A DNA stretch of 64,000 bases from positions 4,278,001 to 4,342,000 of the forward strand of contig NZ_AP022588.1 in NCBI RefSeq assembly GCF_010731735.1, read 5' to 3'. Shown piece after piece: positions 54,035 to 64,000 of the stretch (positions are counted from its first letter, which is position 1; each line of letters begins with the position of its first letter). The stretch is from Mycolicibacterium sediminis. Its GTDB lineage: Bacteria; Actinomycetota; Actinomycetes; Mycobacteriales; Mycobacteriaceae. Made by a program: the position numbers and the translations under genes. The notes beneath the pieces were generated by a model, which was not told the origin of the DNA, searched no databases, and saw only the letters and a list, made by a program, of their open reading frames with translations.

Positions 54035-54936
54035 CCCCGGTGGCGGACCACGAACGGACCCTCGGCGGGTACAGCCCGGAGGCGGGCCGCAACGCCCACG
54101 AGGCCGACGCCCCGACGCTGATCCCGTTGCCCTCGCTGCTGCGTTCGCTGCTGACCGACCACCTCGATCCCGGCTACGCCGCCGCGGCGAAACGCGTCCG
54201 TCCGAGACGTCTCGACTGGGCCTGGCAGGTGACGGCCGGGCTGGTCATCGCCGCGGTCCTGTCGACGGCGGTCGTCGAGGCGCGGTCGGTGGCCCCGGCG
54301 ACCCGGGAGACCCAGCAGGTGCTCGCCGACGGCGTCCGCGCCGCGGAGTCGGCCACCGGCGCGGCCGTCACGCGTCGAGACGGCCTCGCCTCGGAGGTGG
54401 AGGCGGAGCGCCGAAGCCGGCTCGAGGGCGACGCGGCGGGCCGCGCCCTGCTCGCAAACCTCGACGGCGCGGAGTTCACCGCAGCGGCAACCCCCGTCCA
54501 CGGGCCCGGACTCACCGTCACCGCCACGGAGCCAGGAGCTGCCCGCGACCTCTCGGACGTCTCCACGCAGCGCGTCGCCGGCAGCACGCAGGTCGTGCTC
54601 GACCGGGATTTGCAGCTGGTGGTCAACTCGCTGTGGGTGAGCGGCGCCGAGGCGATCGCGGTGGGCGGCGTGCGGATCGGACCCAACGTGACCATCCGGC
54701 ACGCGGGCGGAGGAATCCTCGTCGACAATCAACCCGTCACCAGTCCCTACGTCGTCCTCGCGATCGGGCCGCCCCAAGCCATGCAGGACGTGTTCGACCA
54801 CAGCCCGGGACTGCAGCGGCTGAGGCTTCTCGAGGCGTCCTACGGCGTGGGAGTCGAGGTCGCCGCCGGCGACGACCTGTCCGTCCCCGCCGGGCCGGTG
54901 CGGGACCTGAACTTCGCCCGACCGATGGGACCGTGA
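54031..54936 (+). CDS. DUF881 membrane protein (Rv1823 homolog)
   Basis: A 301-residue protein. A cytoplasmic N-terminal region is followed by one membrane helix (VTAGLVIAAVLSTAVVEA, near residue 70), a helical segment and the DUF881 domain (LTVTATEPGA, LVVNSLWVSGAEAIAVGG, PYVVLAIGPPQAMQDVF). GTG 54031 overlaps the pgsA2 stop by 4 bp; GTG 54040 is also possible. DUF881 proteins sit beside sbp in many actinobacteria and resemble division-gene neighbours; function is not known. Confidence 0.9.
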   Translation: MTPVADHERTLGGYSPEAGRNAHEADAPTLIPLPSLLRSLLTDHLDPGYAAAAKRVRPRRLDWAWQVTAGLVIAAVLSTAVVEARSVAPATRETQQVLADGVRAAESATGAAVTRRDGLASEVEAERRSRLEGDAAGRALLANLDGAEFTAAATPVHGPGLTVTATEPGAARDLSDVSTQRVAGSTQVVLDRDLQLVVNSLWVSGAEAIAVGGVRIGPNVTIRHAGGGILVDNQPVTSPYVVLAIGPPQAMQDVFDHSPGLQRLRLLEASYGVGVEVAAGDDLSVPAGPVRDLNFARPMGP

Positions 54937-54987
54937 TCGGGAGACGATGATGATGCAACCCGTGAGACCGGAACGGATCGGACGTAC

Positions 54988-55320
54988 ATGATCGGAATCG
55001 TCGCGCTCGTCGTCGGCATCGCGCTGGGATTGGTGTTTCACCCGAGCGTCCCCGACGCGATCCAGCCCTACCTGCCGATCGCGGTCGTCGCGGCCTTGGA
55101 CGCCGTGTTCGGCGGGCTGCGCGCATACCTGGAGCGGATCTTCGACTCGAAGGTGTTCGTGATCTCGTTCGTCTTCAACGTGCTGGTGGCGTCGATCATC
55201 GTGTACGTGGGGGACCAGCTCGGGGTGGGCACGCAGCTGTCCACGGCCATCATCGTGGTGCTCGGCATCCGCATCTTCGGCAACGCCGCAGCGCTGCGGC
55301 GCAGGCTGTTCGGGGCCTGA
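54988..55320 (+). CDS. sbp: Small basic protein Sbp (DUF1290, Rv1824)
   Basis: A 110-residue integral membrane protein with about three to four helices (IGIVALVVGIALGLVF, YLPIAVVAALDAVFGGLRAYL, FVISFVFNVLVASIIVYVG, IIVVLGIRIFGNAAALRR). It matches the Sbp family that lies between two DUF881 genes in actinobacteria and near ftsZ or sepF genes in some firmicutes. Function unknown. 51 bp separate it from the first DUF881 gene and 2 bp from the second. Confidence 0.92.
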   Translation: MIGIVALVVGIALGLVFHPSVPDAIQPYLPIAVVAALDAVFGGLRAYLERIFDSKVFVISFVFNVLVASIIVYVGDQLGVGTQLSTAIIVVLGIRIFGNAAALRRRLFGA

Positions 55321-55322
55321 GG

Positions 55323-56117
55323 GTGAACGAGCCGCACGGCAGGCACGAACTCCCGCCCGAGGAGCACGCCCGACCGATCGGGGACCTGCAACCGGCGGGT
55401 GTCGGTGGGATGCTCCGGCGCGGCCGCTCGCAGATCGGGTTCTCCGTCCTGGCGATCCTGCTGTGCCTGGTGCTCGGCGTCGCGATCGTGACGCAGGCAC
55501 GGCAGACGGAGTCGGGCGACTCGCTGGAGACAGCGCGGCCCGCCGACCTGCTGATACTGCTCGACTCCCTGCAGCAGCGGGAGGCCGCGCTCAACACCGA
55601 GGTGGCCGATCTGCAGCGCACCCTCACCGCGCTGCAGGCCTCCGGCGGTGATGACGAAGCCGCCATCCAGAACGCCCGCGACCGACTCGCCGCGCTGTCG
55701 ATCCTGATCGGCACCGTCGGCGCGACCGGGCCGGGCGTGACGCTGACCATCGCCGACACCGCGCCCGGGGTGGCGCCGGAGACCATGCTCGACGTGATCA
55801 ACGAGCTGCGGGCGGCCGGGGCCGAGGCCATGGAGATCAGTGACCCGACCGGCGCCGCCATCAGGGTGGGCGTCGACACATGGGTGGTGGGCACGCCCGG
55901 CGCGCTGATCGTCGACGGCACGACGCTCACCCCGCCGTATTCCGTACTCGCGATCGGGGATCCGCCGACGCTGGCCGCCGCGATGAACATCCCCGGCGGG
56001 GCGATGGACAGCGTCGAACGCGTCGGCGGCACAATGACCGTGCAGCAGACCGACACCGTGAACGTGACCGCCTTGCGGCAACCGAAACCCCGCCAATACG
56101 CTCAGCCGGGCAAGTGA
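55323..56117 (+). CDS. DUF881 membrane protein (Rv1825 homolog)
   Basis: A 264-residue protein with one membrane helix (IGFSVLAILLCLVLGVAIV, about residues 38-56), a coiled-coil-like stretch (LLDSLQQREAALNTEVADLQ) and a DUF881 domain (GVTLTIADTAPG, MLDVINELRAAGAEAMEISD, PPYSVLAIGDPPTLAAAM). It is the longer-helix version of the first DUF881 protein, and the two may form a complex around Sbp. GTG 55323. Confidence 0.9.
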   Translation: MNEPHGRHELPPEEHARPIGDLQPAGVGGMLRRGRSQIGFSVLAILLCLVLGVAIVTQARQTESGDSLETARPADLLILLDSLQQREAALNTEVADLQRTLTALQASGGDDEAAIQNARDRLAALSILIGTVGATGPGVTLTIADTAPGVAPETMLDVINELRAAGAEAMEISDPTGAAIRVGVDTWVVGTPGALIVDGTTLTPPYSVLAIGDPPTLAAAMNIPGGAMDSVERVGGTMTVQQTDTVNVTALRQPKPRQYAQPGK

Positions 56118-56166
56118 ATACCGCCGGCCGTGCAGCGGACACCGAGCGAAACGACCTAGGAGCGCC

Positions 56167-56562
56167 GTGAGCGAAACCCCGTCTGACCTGTCCTACACCG
56201 CCGACCACGAATGGGTCCGGGTCACCGGGGACGACACCGTGCGAGTCGGGATCACCGACTACGCCCAGGCGGCCCTGGGCGACGTGGTGTTCGTGGACCT
56301 GCCGTCGGTCGGCGACGAGGTGACCGCCGGCGGCGAATTCGGCAACGTCGAGTCGACCAAGTCGCAGTCCGAGCTGTACGCCCCGATCACCGCGAAAGTC
56401 GTTGCGGTCAACGAGGACCTGTCCGATTCGCCGGAACTGGTCAACTCCGACCCCTACGGCGGCGGCTGGCTGATCGACCTGCAGATCGGCGGCGACTCCC
56501 TCGAGGCCGCCACCGCCGATTTGCTGGACGCCGACGCCTACCGCGCCACCCTCGACGAATGA
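56167..56562 (+). CDS. gcvH: Glycine cleavage system H protein (Rv1826)
   Basis: A 131-residue lipoyl-carrier protein. The lipoylated Lys lies in VESTKSQSELYAPIT (about residue 63) within the lipoyl hairpin; the fold and length are standard. It carries the aminomethyl group between the P protein (gcvP, 59611) and T protein in glycine cleavage. AGGAG lies 4-5 nt before GTG 56167. It is separated from gcvP by the garA and regulator genes, as in M. tuberculosis. Confidence 0.96.
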   Translation: MSETPSDLSYTADHEWVRVTGDDTVRVGITDYAQAALGDVVFVDLPSVGDEVTAGGEFGNVESTKSQSELYAPITAKVVAVNEDLSDSPELVNSDPYGGGWLIDLQIGGDSLEAATADLLDADAYRATLDE

Positions 56563-56689
56563 CCGAATCCGGCGGGGGTGAACACAGCGGCATGGGCCGC
56601 GCGGTACGGTCGAGTAGATCGAAAGAGGGTCGTCCGCAGCGTCGGGCGGCCAGGCAGACATCGCCACAGCAGCCAGTGAGGAGCAGCGG

Positions 56690-57163
56690 GTGACGGACAA
56701 CGACACCAGTTCGGCGGACGATTCCACGGAGATGACGGTCGAGACCACGTCGGTCTTCCGGGCCGACTTCCTCAACGAGCTGGACGCCCCGGCCGCGACG
56801 AGTACCGAGGGTTCGGTCTCGGGCGTCGAGGGCCTGCCCACGGGATCGGCGTTGCTCGTCGTGAAGCGGGGCCCGAACGCGGGTTCGCGCTTCCTGCTCG
56901 ACCAGGCCACCACCTCGGCCGGCCGGCATCCCGACAGCGACATCTTCCTCGACGACGTCACGGTGAGCCGTCGGCACGCCGAGTTCCGCCTGGAGACGGG
57001 CGAGTTCCAGGTCGTCGACGTCGGCAGCCTGAACGGCACCTACGTCAACCGGGAGCCCGTCGATTCGGCGGTGCTCGCCAACGGCGACGAGGTTCAGATC
57101 GGCAAGTTCCGGTTGGTCTTCCTGACCGGACCCAAGACCGACGACGGCGGCTCGGCCGGGTAA
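56690..57163 (+). CDS. garA: FHA-domain metabolic regulator GarA (Rv1827)
   Basis: A 157-residue protein. The N-terminus carries the phospho-site EVETTSVFR-type motif (here VETTSVFR, Thr19/Thr20), known from M. tuberculosis GarA as the target of PknG and PknB. Residues about 60-150 form the FHA domain with SAGRHPDSDIFLDDVTVSRRHAEF (phosphothreonine-binding Arg/Ser) and VGSLNGTYVN. Unphosphorylated GarA binds alpha-ketoglutarate decarboxylase and glutamate dehydrogenase; phosphorylation closes it on itself. The stop TAA overlaps the next ATG by one base. Confidence 0.97.
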   Translation: MTDNDTSSADDSTEMTVETTSVFRADFLNELDAPAATSTEGSVSGVEGLPTGSALLVVKRGPNAGSRFLLDQATTSAGRHPDSDIFLDDVTVSRRHAEFRLETGEFQVVDVGSLNGTYVNREPVDSAVLANGDEVQIGKFRLVFLTGPKTDDGGSAG

Positions 57164-57894
57164 TGACCGCCCCCGACACCCCTGCGCTGGCCGGGATGTC
57201 GATCGGGGCGGTCCTGGACCTGCTGCGACCCGACTTCCCGGACGTGACGATCTCCAAGATCCGGTTCTTGGAGACCGAGGGCCTGGTGACGCCGGAACGC
57301 ACACCGTCGGGGTACCGGCGCTTCACCGCCTATGACTGCGCTCGCCTGCGGTTCGTCCTGACGGCGCAGCGCGATCACTATCTGCCGCTGAAGGTCATCA
57401 AGGCACAACTCGACGAACAACCCGACGGCGAACTGCCTGCCATCGGATCCGCCTACGTCGCACCGCGGCTGGTCCCGGTGCCGGACGACTCCGACGACGT
57501 CGGCGCGGTGGTGCCGCGGACGCAGGTGCGGTTGAGCCGCGAGGATCTGCTCGTCCGGTCCGGTGTGGACGAGGGCTTCCTCTCCGCACTGGTCAAGGCC
57601 GGCGTCATCAAACCGGGGACGGCGGGATTCTTCGACGAGTTCGCCGTCGTCACCGCGCAGTGCGCGAAGGCCCTCGCCGACTACGGCGTCGAGCCGCGCC
57701 ACCTGCGCGCGTTCCGATCGGCGGCCGACCGCCAGTCCGACCTCATCGCCCAGATCGCCGGGCCGGTCGAGAAGGCCAGACGCGAAGGCGCGAAGGACCG
57801 TGCCGACGATCTCGCCAGAGAGGTCGCCGCACTGGCGATCACGTTGCACACGTCGCTGATCAAGTCCGCCGTGCGCGACGTTCTCGAACGCTGA
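57163..57894 (+). CDS. MerR-family transcriptional regulator (Rv1828 homolog)
   Basis: A 243-residue regulator. The N-terminal winged helix (MSIGAVLDLLRPDFPDVTIS, KIRFLETEGLVTPERTPSGY, RRFTAYDCARLRFVLTAQRD) is of the MerR type; the C-terminal half (EDLLVRSGVDEGFLSALVKA, LRAFRSAADRQSDLIAQIAG) is the atypical dimer domain described for Rv1828 and has no metal-binding Cys. Its ATG overlaps the garA stop by one base (TAATG), so it is coexpressed. Confidence 0.93.
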   Translation: MTAPDTPALAGMSIGAVLDLLRPDFPDVTISKIRFLETEGLVTPERTPSGYRRFTAYDCARLRFVLTAQRDHYLPLKVIKAQLDEQPDGELPAIGSAYVAPRLVPVPDDSDDVGAVVPRTQVRLSREDLLVRSGVDEGFLSALVKAGVIKPGTAGFFDEFAVVTAQCAKALADYGVEPRHLRAFRSAADRQSDLIAQIAGPVEKARREGAKDRADDLAREVAALAITLHTSLIKSAVRDVLER

Positions 57895-57942
57895 GGACTA
57901 GACTTGCGATCACTATCTTGAGGTTGCGGAGGGCAGACACAG

Positions 57943-58437
57943 ATGGGTGAGGTTCGTGTGGTCGGCATTCGCATCGAACAGCCGCAGAACCAGCCGGTCT
58001 TGCTGTTGCGCGAGTCGAATGGCGACCGGTATCTGCCGATCTGGATCGGGCAGGGTGAGGCCAGTGCCATCGCACTGGAGCAGCAGGGTGTCGAGCCGGT
58101 CCGGCCGCAGACGCACGATCTGATCCGAGATCTGATTGCCGCCCTGGGCCATTCGCTCAAGGAGGTCCGCATCGTCGACCTCCAGGAGGGCACCTTCTAC
58201 GCCGACCTGGTGTTCGACCGCGACGTCACGGTCTCGGCTCGGCCGTCGGACTCCGTGGCGATCGCGCTGCGGGTGGGCGTGCCGATCTACGTCGAGGAGG
58301 CGGTGCTGGCCGAGGCCGGCCTGCTGATCCCCGACGAGGGCGACGAGGACAGCTCGGGCCCCGTCCGCGAGGACGAGGTCGAGAAGTTCAAGGAGTTCCT
58401 GGACAGCGTGTCGCCCGACGACTTCAAGGCGACCTGA
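57943..58437 (+). CDS. Bifunctional nuclease-family protein (DUF151, Rv1829 homolog)
   Basis: A 164-residue protein with the BFN/DUF151 core (QPVLLLRESNGDRYLPIWIG, GEASAIALEQQGVEPVRPQT, HSLKEVRIVDLQEGTFYADL, ARPSDSVAIALRVGVPIYVEE) and an acidic C-terminal tail. Related BFN proteins have been reported as nucleases in plants; bacterial members are uncharacterised. GGAGGG lies 9 nt before ATG 57943. It follows the Rv1828-type gene by 48 bp. Confidence 0.93.
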   Translation: MGEVRVVGIRIEQPQNQPVLLLRESNGDRYLPIWIGQGEASAIALEQQGVEPVRPQTHDLIRDLIAALGHSLKEVRIVDLQEGTFYADLVFDRDVTVSARPSDSVAIALRVGVPIYVEEAVLAEAGLLIPDEGDEDSSGPVREDEVEKFKEFLDSVSPDDFKAT

Positions 58438-58470
58438 CCTCGGTCCGGTGTGTCACGGATGCGTCTCAAC

Positions 58471-58532
58471 TGTCGACCACGTGTCGACACGCGGGTCAGG
58501 TTTGCGTGATCGGCGATCAGGGCAGCCATAAT
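58471..58532 (+). promoter_or_regulatory. MerR-type promoter of the Rv1830 homolog with operators
   Basis: TTGCGT (58502-58507) and CATAAT (58527-58532) are separated by 19 nt, the long spacer of MerR-controlled promoters. The palindrome TGATCG-G-CGATCA (58507-58519) lies in that spacer. A second repeat, TGTCGAC-CACGT-GTCGACA (58471-58489), is just upstream. The gene itself encodes a MerR-type regulator, so autoregulation is likely. The rest of 58438-58662 is leader with no gene seen. Confidence 0.6.
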
Positions 58533-58662
58533 TCGAGGGTATTCAGCCAGCCACGCACATGGCCGGAAGCGTATGCTCGACACACTCGAGCTTGGAGCAC
58601 ACCGCGCTGCGTCTGAAGCTGCGGCGCACGAAAGCGACTTGAATTCGGCGAGAGGATGCACG

Positions 58663-59280
58663 GTGGGCGACACGCCACGGCAAGGGCGACTGGATCTCTC
58701 CTCCGGTGACACACCGGCGGCCCCGGTGGCAGCCACCGAACCCGTGCAGGGCGGACTGTTCCCCGACGACTCCGTCCCCGACGAACTGGTCGGGTACCGC
58801 GGGCCCAGCGCCTGCCAGATCGCGGGCATCACCTACCGGCAGCTGGACTACTGGGCACGCACCTCGCTCGTCGTCCCCTCCATCCGCAGCGCGGCCGGCT
58901 CCGGCAGCCAGCGGCTGTACTCGTTCAAGGACATCCTGGTCCTCAAGATCGTCAAGCGACTGCTCGACACCGGCATCTCGCTGCACAACATCCGCGTCGC
59001 CGTCGACCACCTCCGGCAGCGTGGCGTGAAGGATCTGGCGAACATCACGCTGTTCTCCGACGGCACCACCGTGTACGAGTGCACGTCAGCCGAAGAGGTC
59101 GTCGACCTGCTGCAGGGCGGCCAGGGCGTCTTCGGCATCGCAGTGTCGGGTGCCATGCGCGAACTCACCGGCGCCATTGCGGACTTCCCAGGTGAACGAG
59201 CCGACGGCGGCGAATCGATCGCCGCGCCCGAGGACGAACTGGCGTCGCGCCGCAAGCATCGCGACCGCAAGATCGGCTGA
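58663..59280 (+). CDS. resR: MerR-family regulator ResR/McdR (Rv1830)
   Basis: A 205-residue regulator. After a low-complexity N-terminus comes the winged helix (CQIAGITYRQLDYWARTSLV, SIRSAAGSGSQRLYSFKDIL) and a helical dimer region (VKRLLDTGISLHNIRVAVDH). Rv1830 in M. tuberculosis is a growth and division regulator in which mutations are linked to antibiotic resilience. GAGAGGA lies 7 nt before GTG 58663. It is followed by the gcvP riboswitch. Confidence 0.92.
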   Translation: MGDTPRQGRLDLSSGDTPAAPVAATEPVQGGLFPDDSVPDELVGYRGPSACQIAGITYRQLDYWARTSLVVPSIRSAAGSGSQRLYSFKDILVLKIVKRLLDTGISLHNIRVAVDHLRQRGVKDLANITLFSDGTTVYECTSAEEVVDLLQGGQGVFGIAVSGAMRELTGAIADFPGERADGGESIAAPEDELASRRKHRDRKIG

Positions 59281-59330
59281 CGTCACCTCCGCTGCGCGCT
59301 GCCGCTAGACTGGCAACTGCATCGTCCCCT

Positions 59331-59560
59331 TGCGGGAGAGTTCCGTGGTTGCCAGCTGCGGACGCCGAAGGAGCAATACCTCTCCATCAACCTCTCAGGC
59401 ACAAGGACCGCCTGGGGCCCCGATGCCTCTGGAAAGCGGTGCGCCGGCCACGGCCGGTGCGCCCGCCCATGGGGAAAGGCGACGCAACGTCGAGGCACAG
59501 CCGCCTCCGTCGCCGAATCTCTCAGGCGCCCGGTCTCGGGTCGACGACAGAGGGGGAGGG
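59331..59560 (+). promoter_or_regulatory. Tandem glycine riboswitch of gcvP
   Basis: The gcvT-motif conserved blocks appear twice. First aptamer: GGGAGAG (59334-59340), ACGCCGAAGGAGCAA (59362-59376), CTCTCAGGCACAAGGACC (59392-59409) and CCTCTGGAAAG (closing). Second: GGGGAAAGGC (59471-59480), GCCGAATCTCTCAGGC (59512-59527) and GACAGAGGGGGA (59546-59557). Tandem aptamers ahead of glycine-cleavage genes turn expression on at high glycine. A possible linker stem joins AGGGGGA (59551-59557) with TCCCCCT (59581-59587), just before the gene. Confidence 0.9.
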
Positions 59561-59610
59561 CCGCGAGCGGTTCTGGGCAATCCCCCTGCCCTTGTCGAAA
59601 TGAGGCCCAC

Positions 59611-62481
<2,871 letters not shown>

Positions 62482-62501
62482 CCTGACGGGTCCTCTGCCC
62501 G

Positions 62502-62559
62502 CGAACGTTGGTTACCGCCACGCCTCACCGGCGTGTCGCGTGCCGGTAACCAACGTTCG
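62502..62559. terminator. Very large nested hairpin between convergent genes
   Basis: CGAACGTTGGTTACCG (62502-62517) and CGGTAACCAACGTTCG (62544-62559) are perfect 16-bp arms, and inside them CACGCC-TCACC-GGCGTG (62519-62535) forms a second stem. It begins 20 bp after the gcvP stop and ends 24 bp before the stop of the convergent gene. It should stop transcription in both directions; the long arm may also be a dispersed repeat. Confidence 0.75.
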
Positions 62560-62583
62560 GCGGAGACGGAGTACGGCGGCCGA

Positions 62584-64000
62584 TCAGCCCACGACGCTGG
62601 TCAGCGCCGCCTGCAGCTCCGGACCCGTGGATGCGGAGAGGTTCTGGTAGCTGCCGCCGGTGATCTGGGACAGCGCCTCCCACGTGGCGCGGTCCGGATC
62701 GGAGCCGAAGTCGATCACGTTGACCGCGACGGGCTTCGCCTGCTGGAAGGCCGAGCGAACGACGTCCTGCAGGCCCTGCCCGTCGAGTGACTGGTCGGTG
62801 TGTGGGCCGGACGTGATGACCAGCACCGAATTCGGCTGGCCCTCGCGGTAGTTCACGTTCGCCTCGTTGTAGACCAGGCGCATGGTGGTGAACGACACGG
62901 CACCGCCACCCGAGGCGACCTGGCCGCGCAGGTTGTCGGTCAACGCGGTCGACCGCGGTTGTCCGCCGACGGGATCGCTCAGCGGGCCGAGCGCCACCTC
63001 GTTGCGACCCGCGACGCCGTCGAACGTCCACAGGCCGACGGCGGCGGTCGGCGGGAGCGCGCCGATCCTGTCCGCCAGACCCGCGGTGACGTTCGCGACG
63101 CGGCTGCGGCCGCCCTCGTCGACGTTCATCGACTGATCGAGCATGATCGTGACCGCCGGGTTCTGGGCGGGGGAGGCGACGGCCTCGGCGAGCGTCGCGC
63201 GCGTCGCGGCGTCACCGGCGGCCACCGGCGCACCCACGGTCCCGAAGTCGGTGACGTCGCTGTCCGGCGGAGTGGCGCCGTCGACGCGGAAGCCGGCGTT
63301 CCCGAACTCGGTCAGCGCCTCGGGCTTGCGCAGGAAGCGGGCGAATTCGCTTGCCGCACTCACCTGTTCCTGGGACAGCCAGTCGCCCGACAGCAGCACC
63401 GTGGGGTAGTCGGCGACGGCCGACGGACCGGACGGCAACCACCCCGCCAGCTTGTCCTTCGCGTCGGGGAGATCCTTCCCCCGCTGGAAGAGCTGCTGCT
63501 CGGTGGTCGCGACGGCGTGCACCGAGGAGTCGGCGGCGTTCGAGCCCGCCAGCAAGGCGTCGATCGCCGTGGACAGCGTGGCGTCCGCGAGTTCGGGACG
63601 ACCGTTGAGCAGGGTGTTGATCGCCGACGCACCGGCCGTGGCGGGTGCACCGGCCGGAGCGGCCTCGACGGCGACCGCCTCGGCAGCCAGGTACGTCGCG
63701 TCCGCGTCGCCCTCGGTGGGCAGCGCCAGCCGCAGACCACCCCAGCCGGACAGGCCGAGGCCGTCCAGTGCCGCCCGGTTGCTCTGCAGAGCAGGCAGAT
63801 CCGCCCACGTCCGCTGTCCGAGAGCCGCCTGAAGTTGGGGCCGGACGGCGAGCATCACGGGGGAGGTCACCAGTGAACGGCTGTCGCTGATGGTCTGCGC
63901 ACCCGACGCGGTCTCGAGGCGGGCTTCCGACACCGAGCTGGCGGGAATCCAGAGTGCCGGCTTCTGGCCCAGGTCGCCGGGCCATGCGGCACCGAAGCCG
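62584..64000 (-). CDS. Substrate-binding/VWA-domain protein, 5' end outside window
   Basis: A 472-codon open frame that runs off the right edge, so the N-terminus (and any signal peptide or lipobox) is missing. The first part (SLVTSPVMLAVRPQLQAAL, GWGGLRLALPTEGDADATYL, FARFLRKPEALTEFGNAGFR) resembles a bacterial extracellular solute-binding fold; the C-terminal ~190 residues are a VWA domain (TIMLDQSMNVDEGGRSRVAN, VLVITSGPHTDQSLDGQGLQ). The MIDAS first motif is DxSxN rather than DxSxS. Such fusion proteins occur in mycobacteria and are thought to be exported; function unknown. Confidence 0.75.
   Translation of the reverse strand, partial: GFGAAWPGDLGQKPALWIPASSVSEARLETASGAQTISDSRSLVTSPVMLAVRPQLQAALGQRTWADLPALQSNRAALDGLGLSGWGGLRLALPTEGDADATYLAAEAVAVEAAPAGAPATAGASAINTLLNGRPELADATLSTAIDALLAGSNAADSSVHAVATTEQQLFQRGKDLPDAKDKLAGWLPSGPSAVADYPTVLLSGDWLSQEQVSAASEFARFLRKPEALTEFGNAGFRVDGATPPDSDVTDFGTVGAPVAAGDAATRATLAEAVASPAQNPAVTIMLDQSMNVDEGGRSRVANVTAGLADRIGALPPTAAVGLWTFDGVAGRNEVALGPLSDPVGGQPRSTALTDNLRGQVASGGGAVSFTTMRLVYNEANVNYREGQPNSVLVITSGPHTDQSLDGQGLQDVVRSAFQQAKPVAVNVIDFGSDPDRATWEALSQITGGSYQNLSASTGPELQAALTSVVG

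Noticed and set aside
59349..59603. 84-codon ORF between resR and gcvP, at the place of Rv1831
   Set aside because: It lies within the tandem glycine riboswitch, whose conserved blocks explain the sequence better than a protein.

Overview
The window is a stretch of chromosome from a high-GC actinobacterium, almost certainly a fast-growing Mycobacterium (Mycolicibacterium). The evidence is an MmpL transporter, F420/deazaflavin (DDN-type) protein, PknF-like kinase, FadD, DUF732 secreted proteins and, at the right end, the conserved mycobacterial block secA2-pgsA2-DUF881-sbp-DUF881-gcvH-garA-Rv1828-Rv1829-Rv1830-gcvP in M. tuberculosis order (Rv1821 to Rv1832). I see no insertion sequence, prophage, CRISPR array, rRNA or tRNA.

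Layout. 0-4 kb: a partial membrane coiled-coil protein, an FAD monooxygenase-like enzyme, a secreted protein with a duplicated module and a LAS-type peptidase-like protein. 4-8 kb: an acyltransferase-3 membrane protein, then a four-gene cobalt-type nitrile hydratase/thiocyanate hydrolase cluster with a TetR gene. 8-19 kb: tex, an mmpL gene, two small membrane proteins, a TetR gene, a ProXVWZ-type compatible-solute ABC importer and an NlpC/P60 hydrolase behind a long, structure-rich leader. 19-31 kb: SDR/SRPBCC divergent pair, acyl-CoA synthetase, several small secreted or conserved proteins, DUF2993 (LmeA-like), NUDIX, PknF-like kinase, and a translationally coupled putative di-iron protein with a 2Fe-2S reductase. 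31-41 kb: malQ, a diaminopimelate-decarboxylase-like enzyme, MFS, a paired SMR exporter, VWA protein with a type-B carboxylesterase, a fatty-acid-hydroxylase-family membrane enzyme and a DadA-like oxidase. 41-51 kb: region corresponding to Rv1815-Rv1819c (secreted serine protease, TetR, flavoprotein, and two tandem BacA-type ABC transporters where M. tuberculosis has one). 51-64 kb: the secA2-to-gcvP block, a tandem glycine riboswitch in front of gcvP, and a partial substrate-binding/VWA lipoprotein-like gene at the edge.

Regulation is readable in many places. At about 17 genes a TANNNT hexamer sits 5-8 nt before the chosen ATG/GTG, which is the mycobacterial leaderless-transcript arrangement, and I used this to choose starts. 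A perfect KstR-type operator precedes the VOC/flavoprotein operon, two related palindromes flank the Rv1816-type TetR gene, a palindrome lies inside a 19-nt promoter spacer of the Rv1830 (MerR-type) gene, and large inverted repeats separate convergent genes near 46.1 kb and 62.5 kb. Start codons without such support are choices, and are marked as such.
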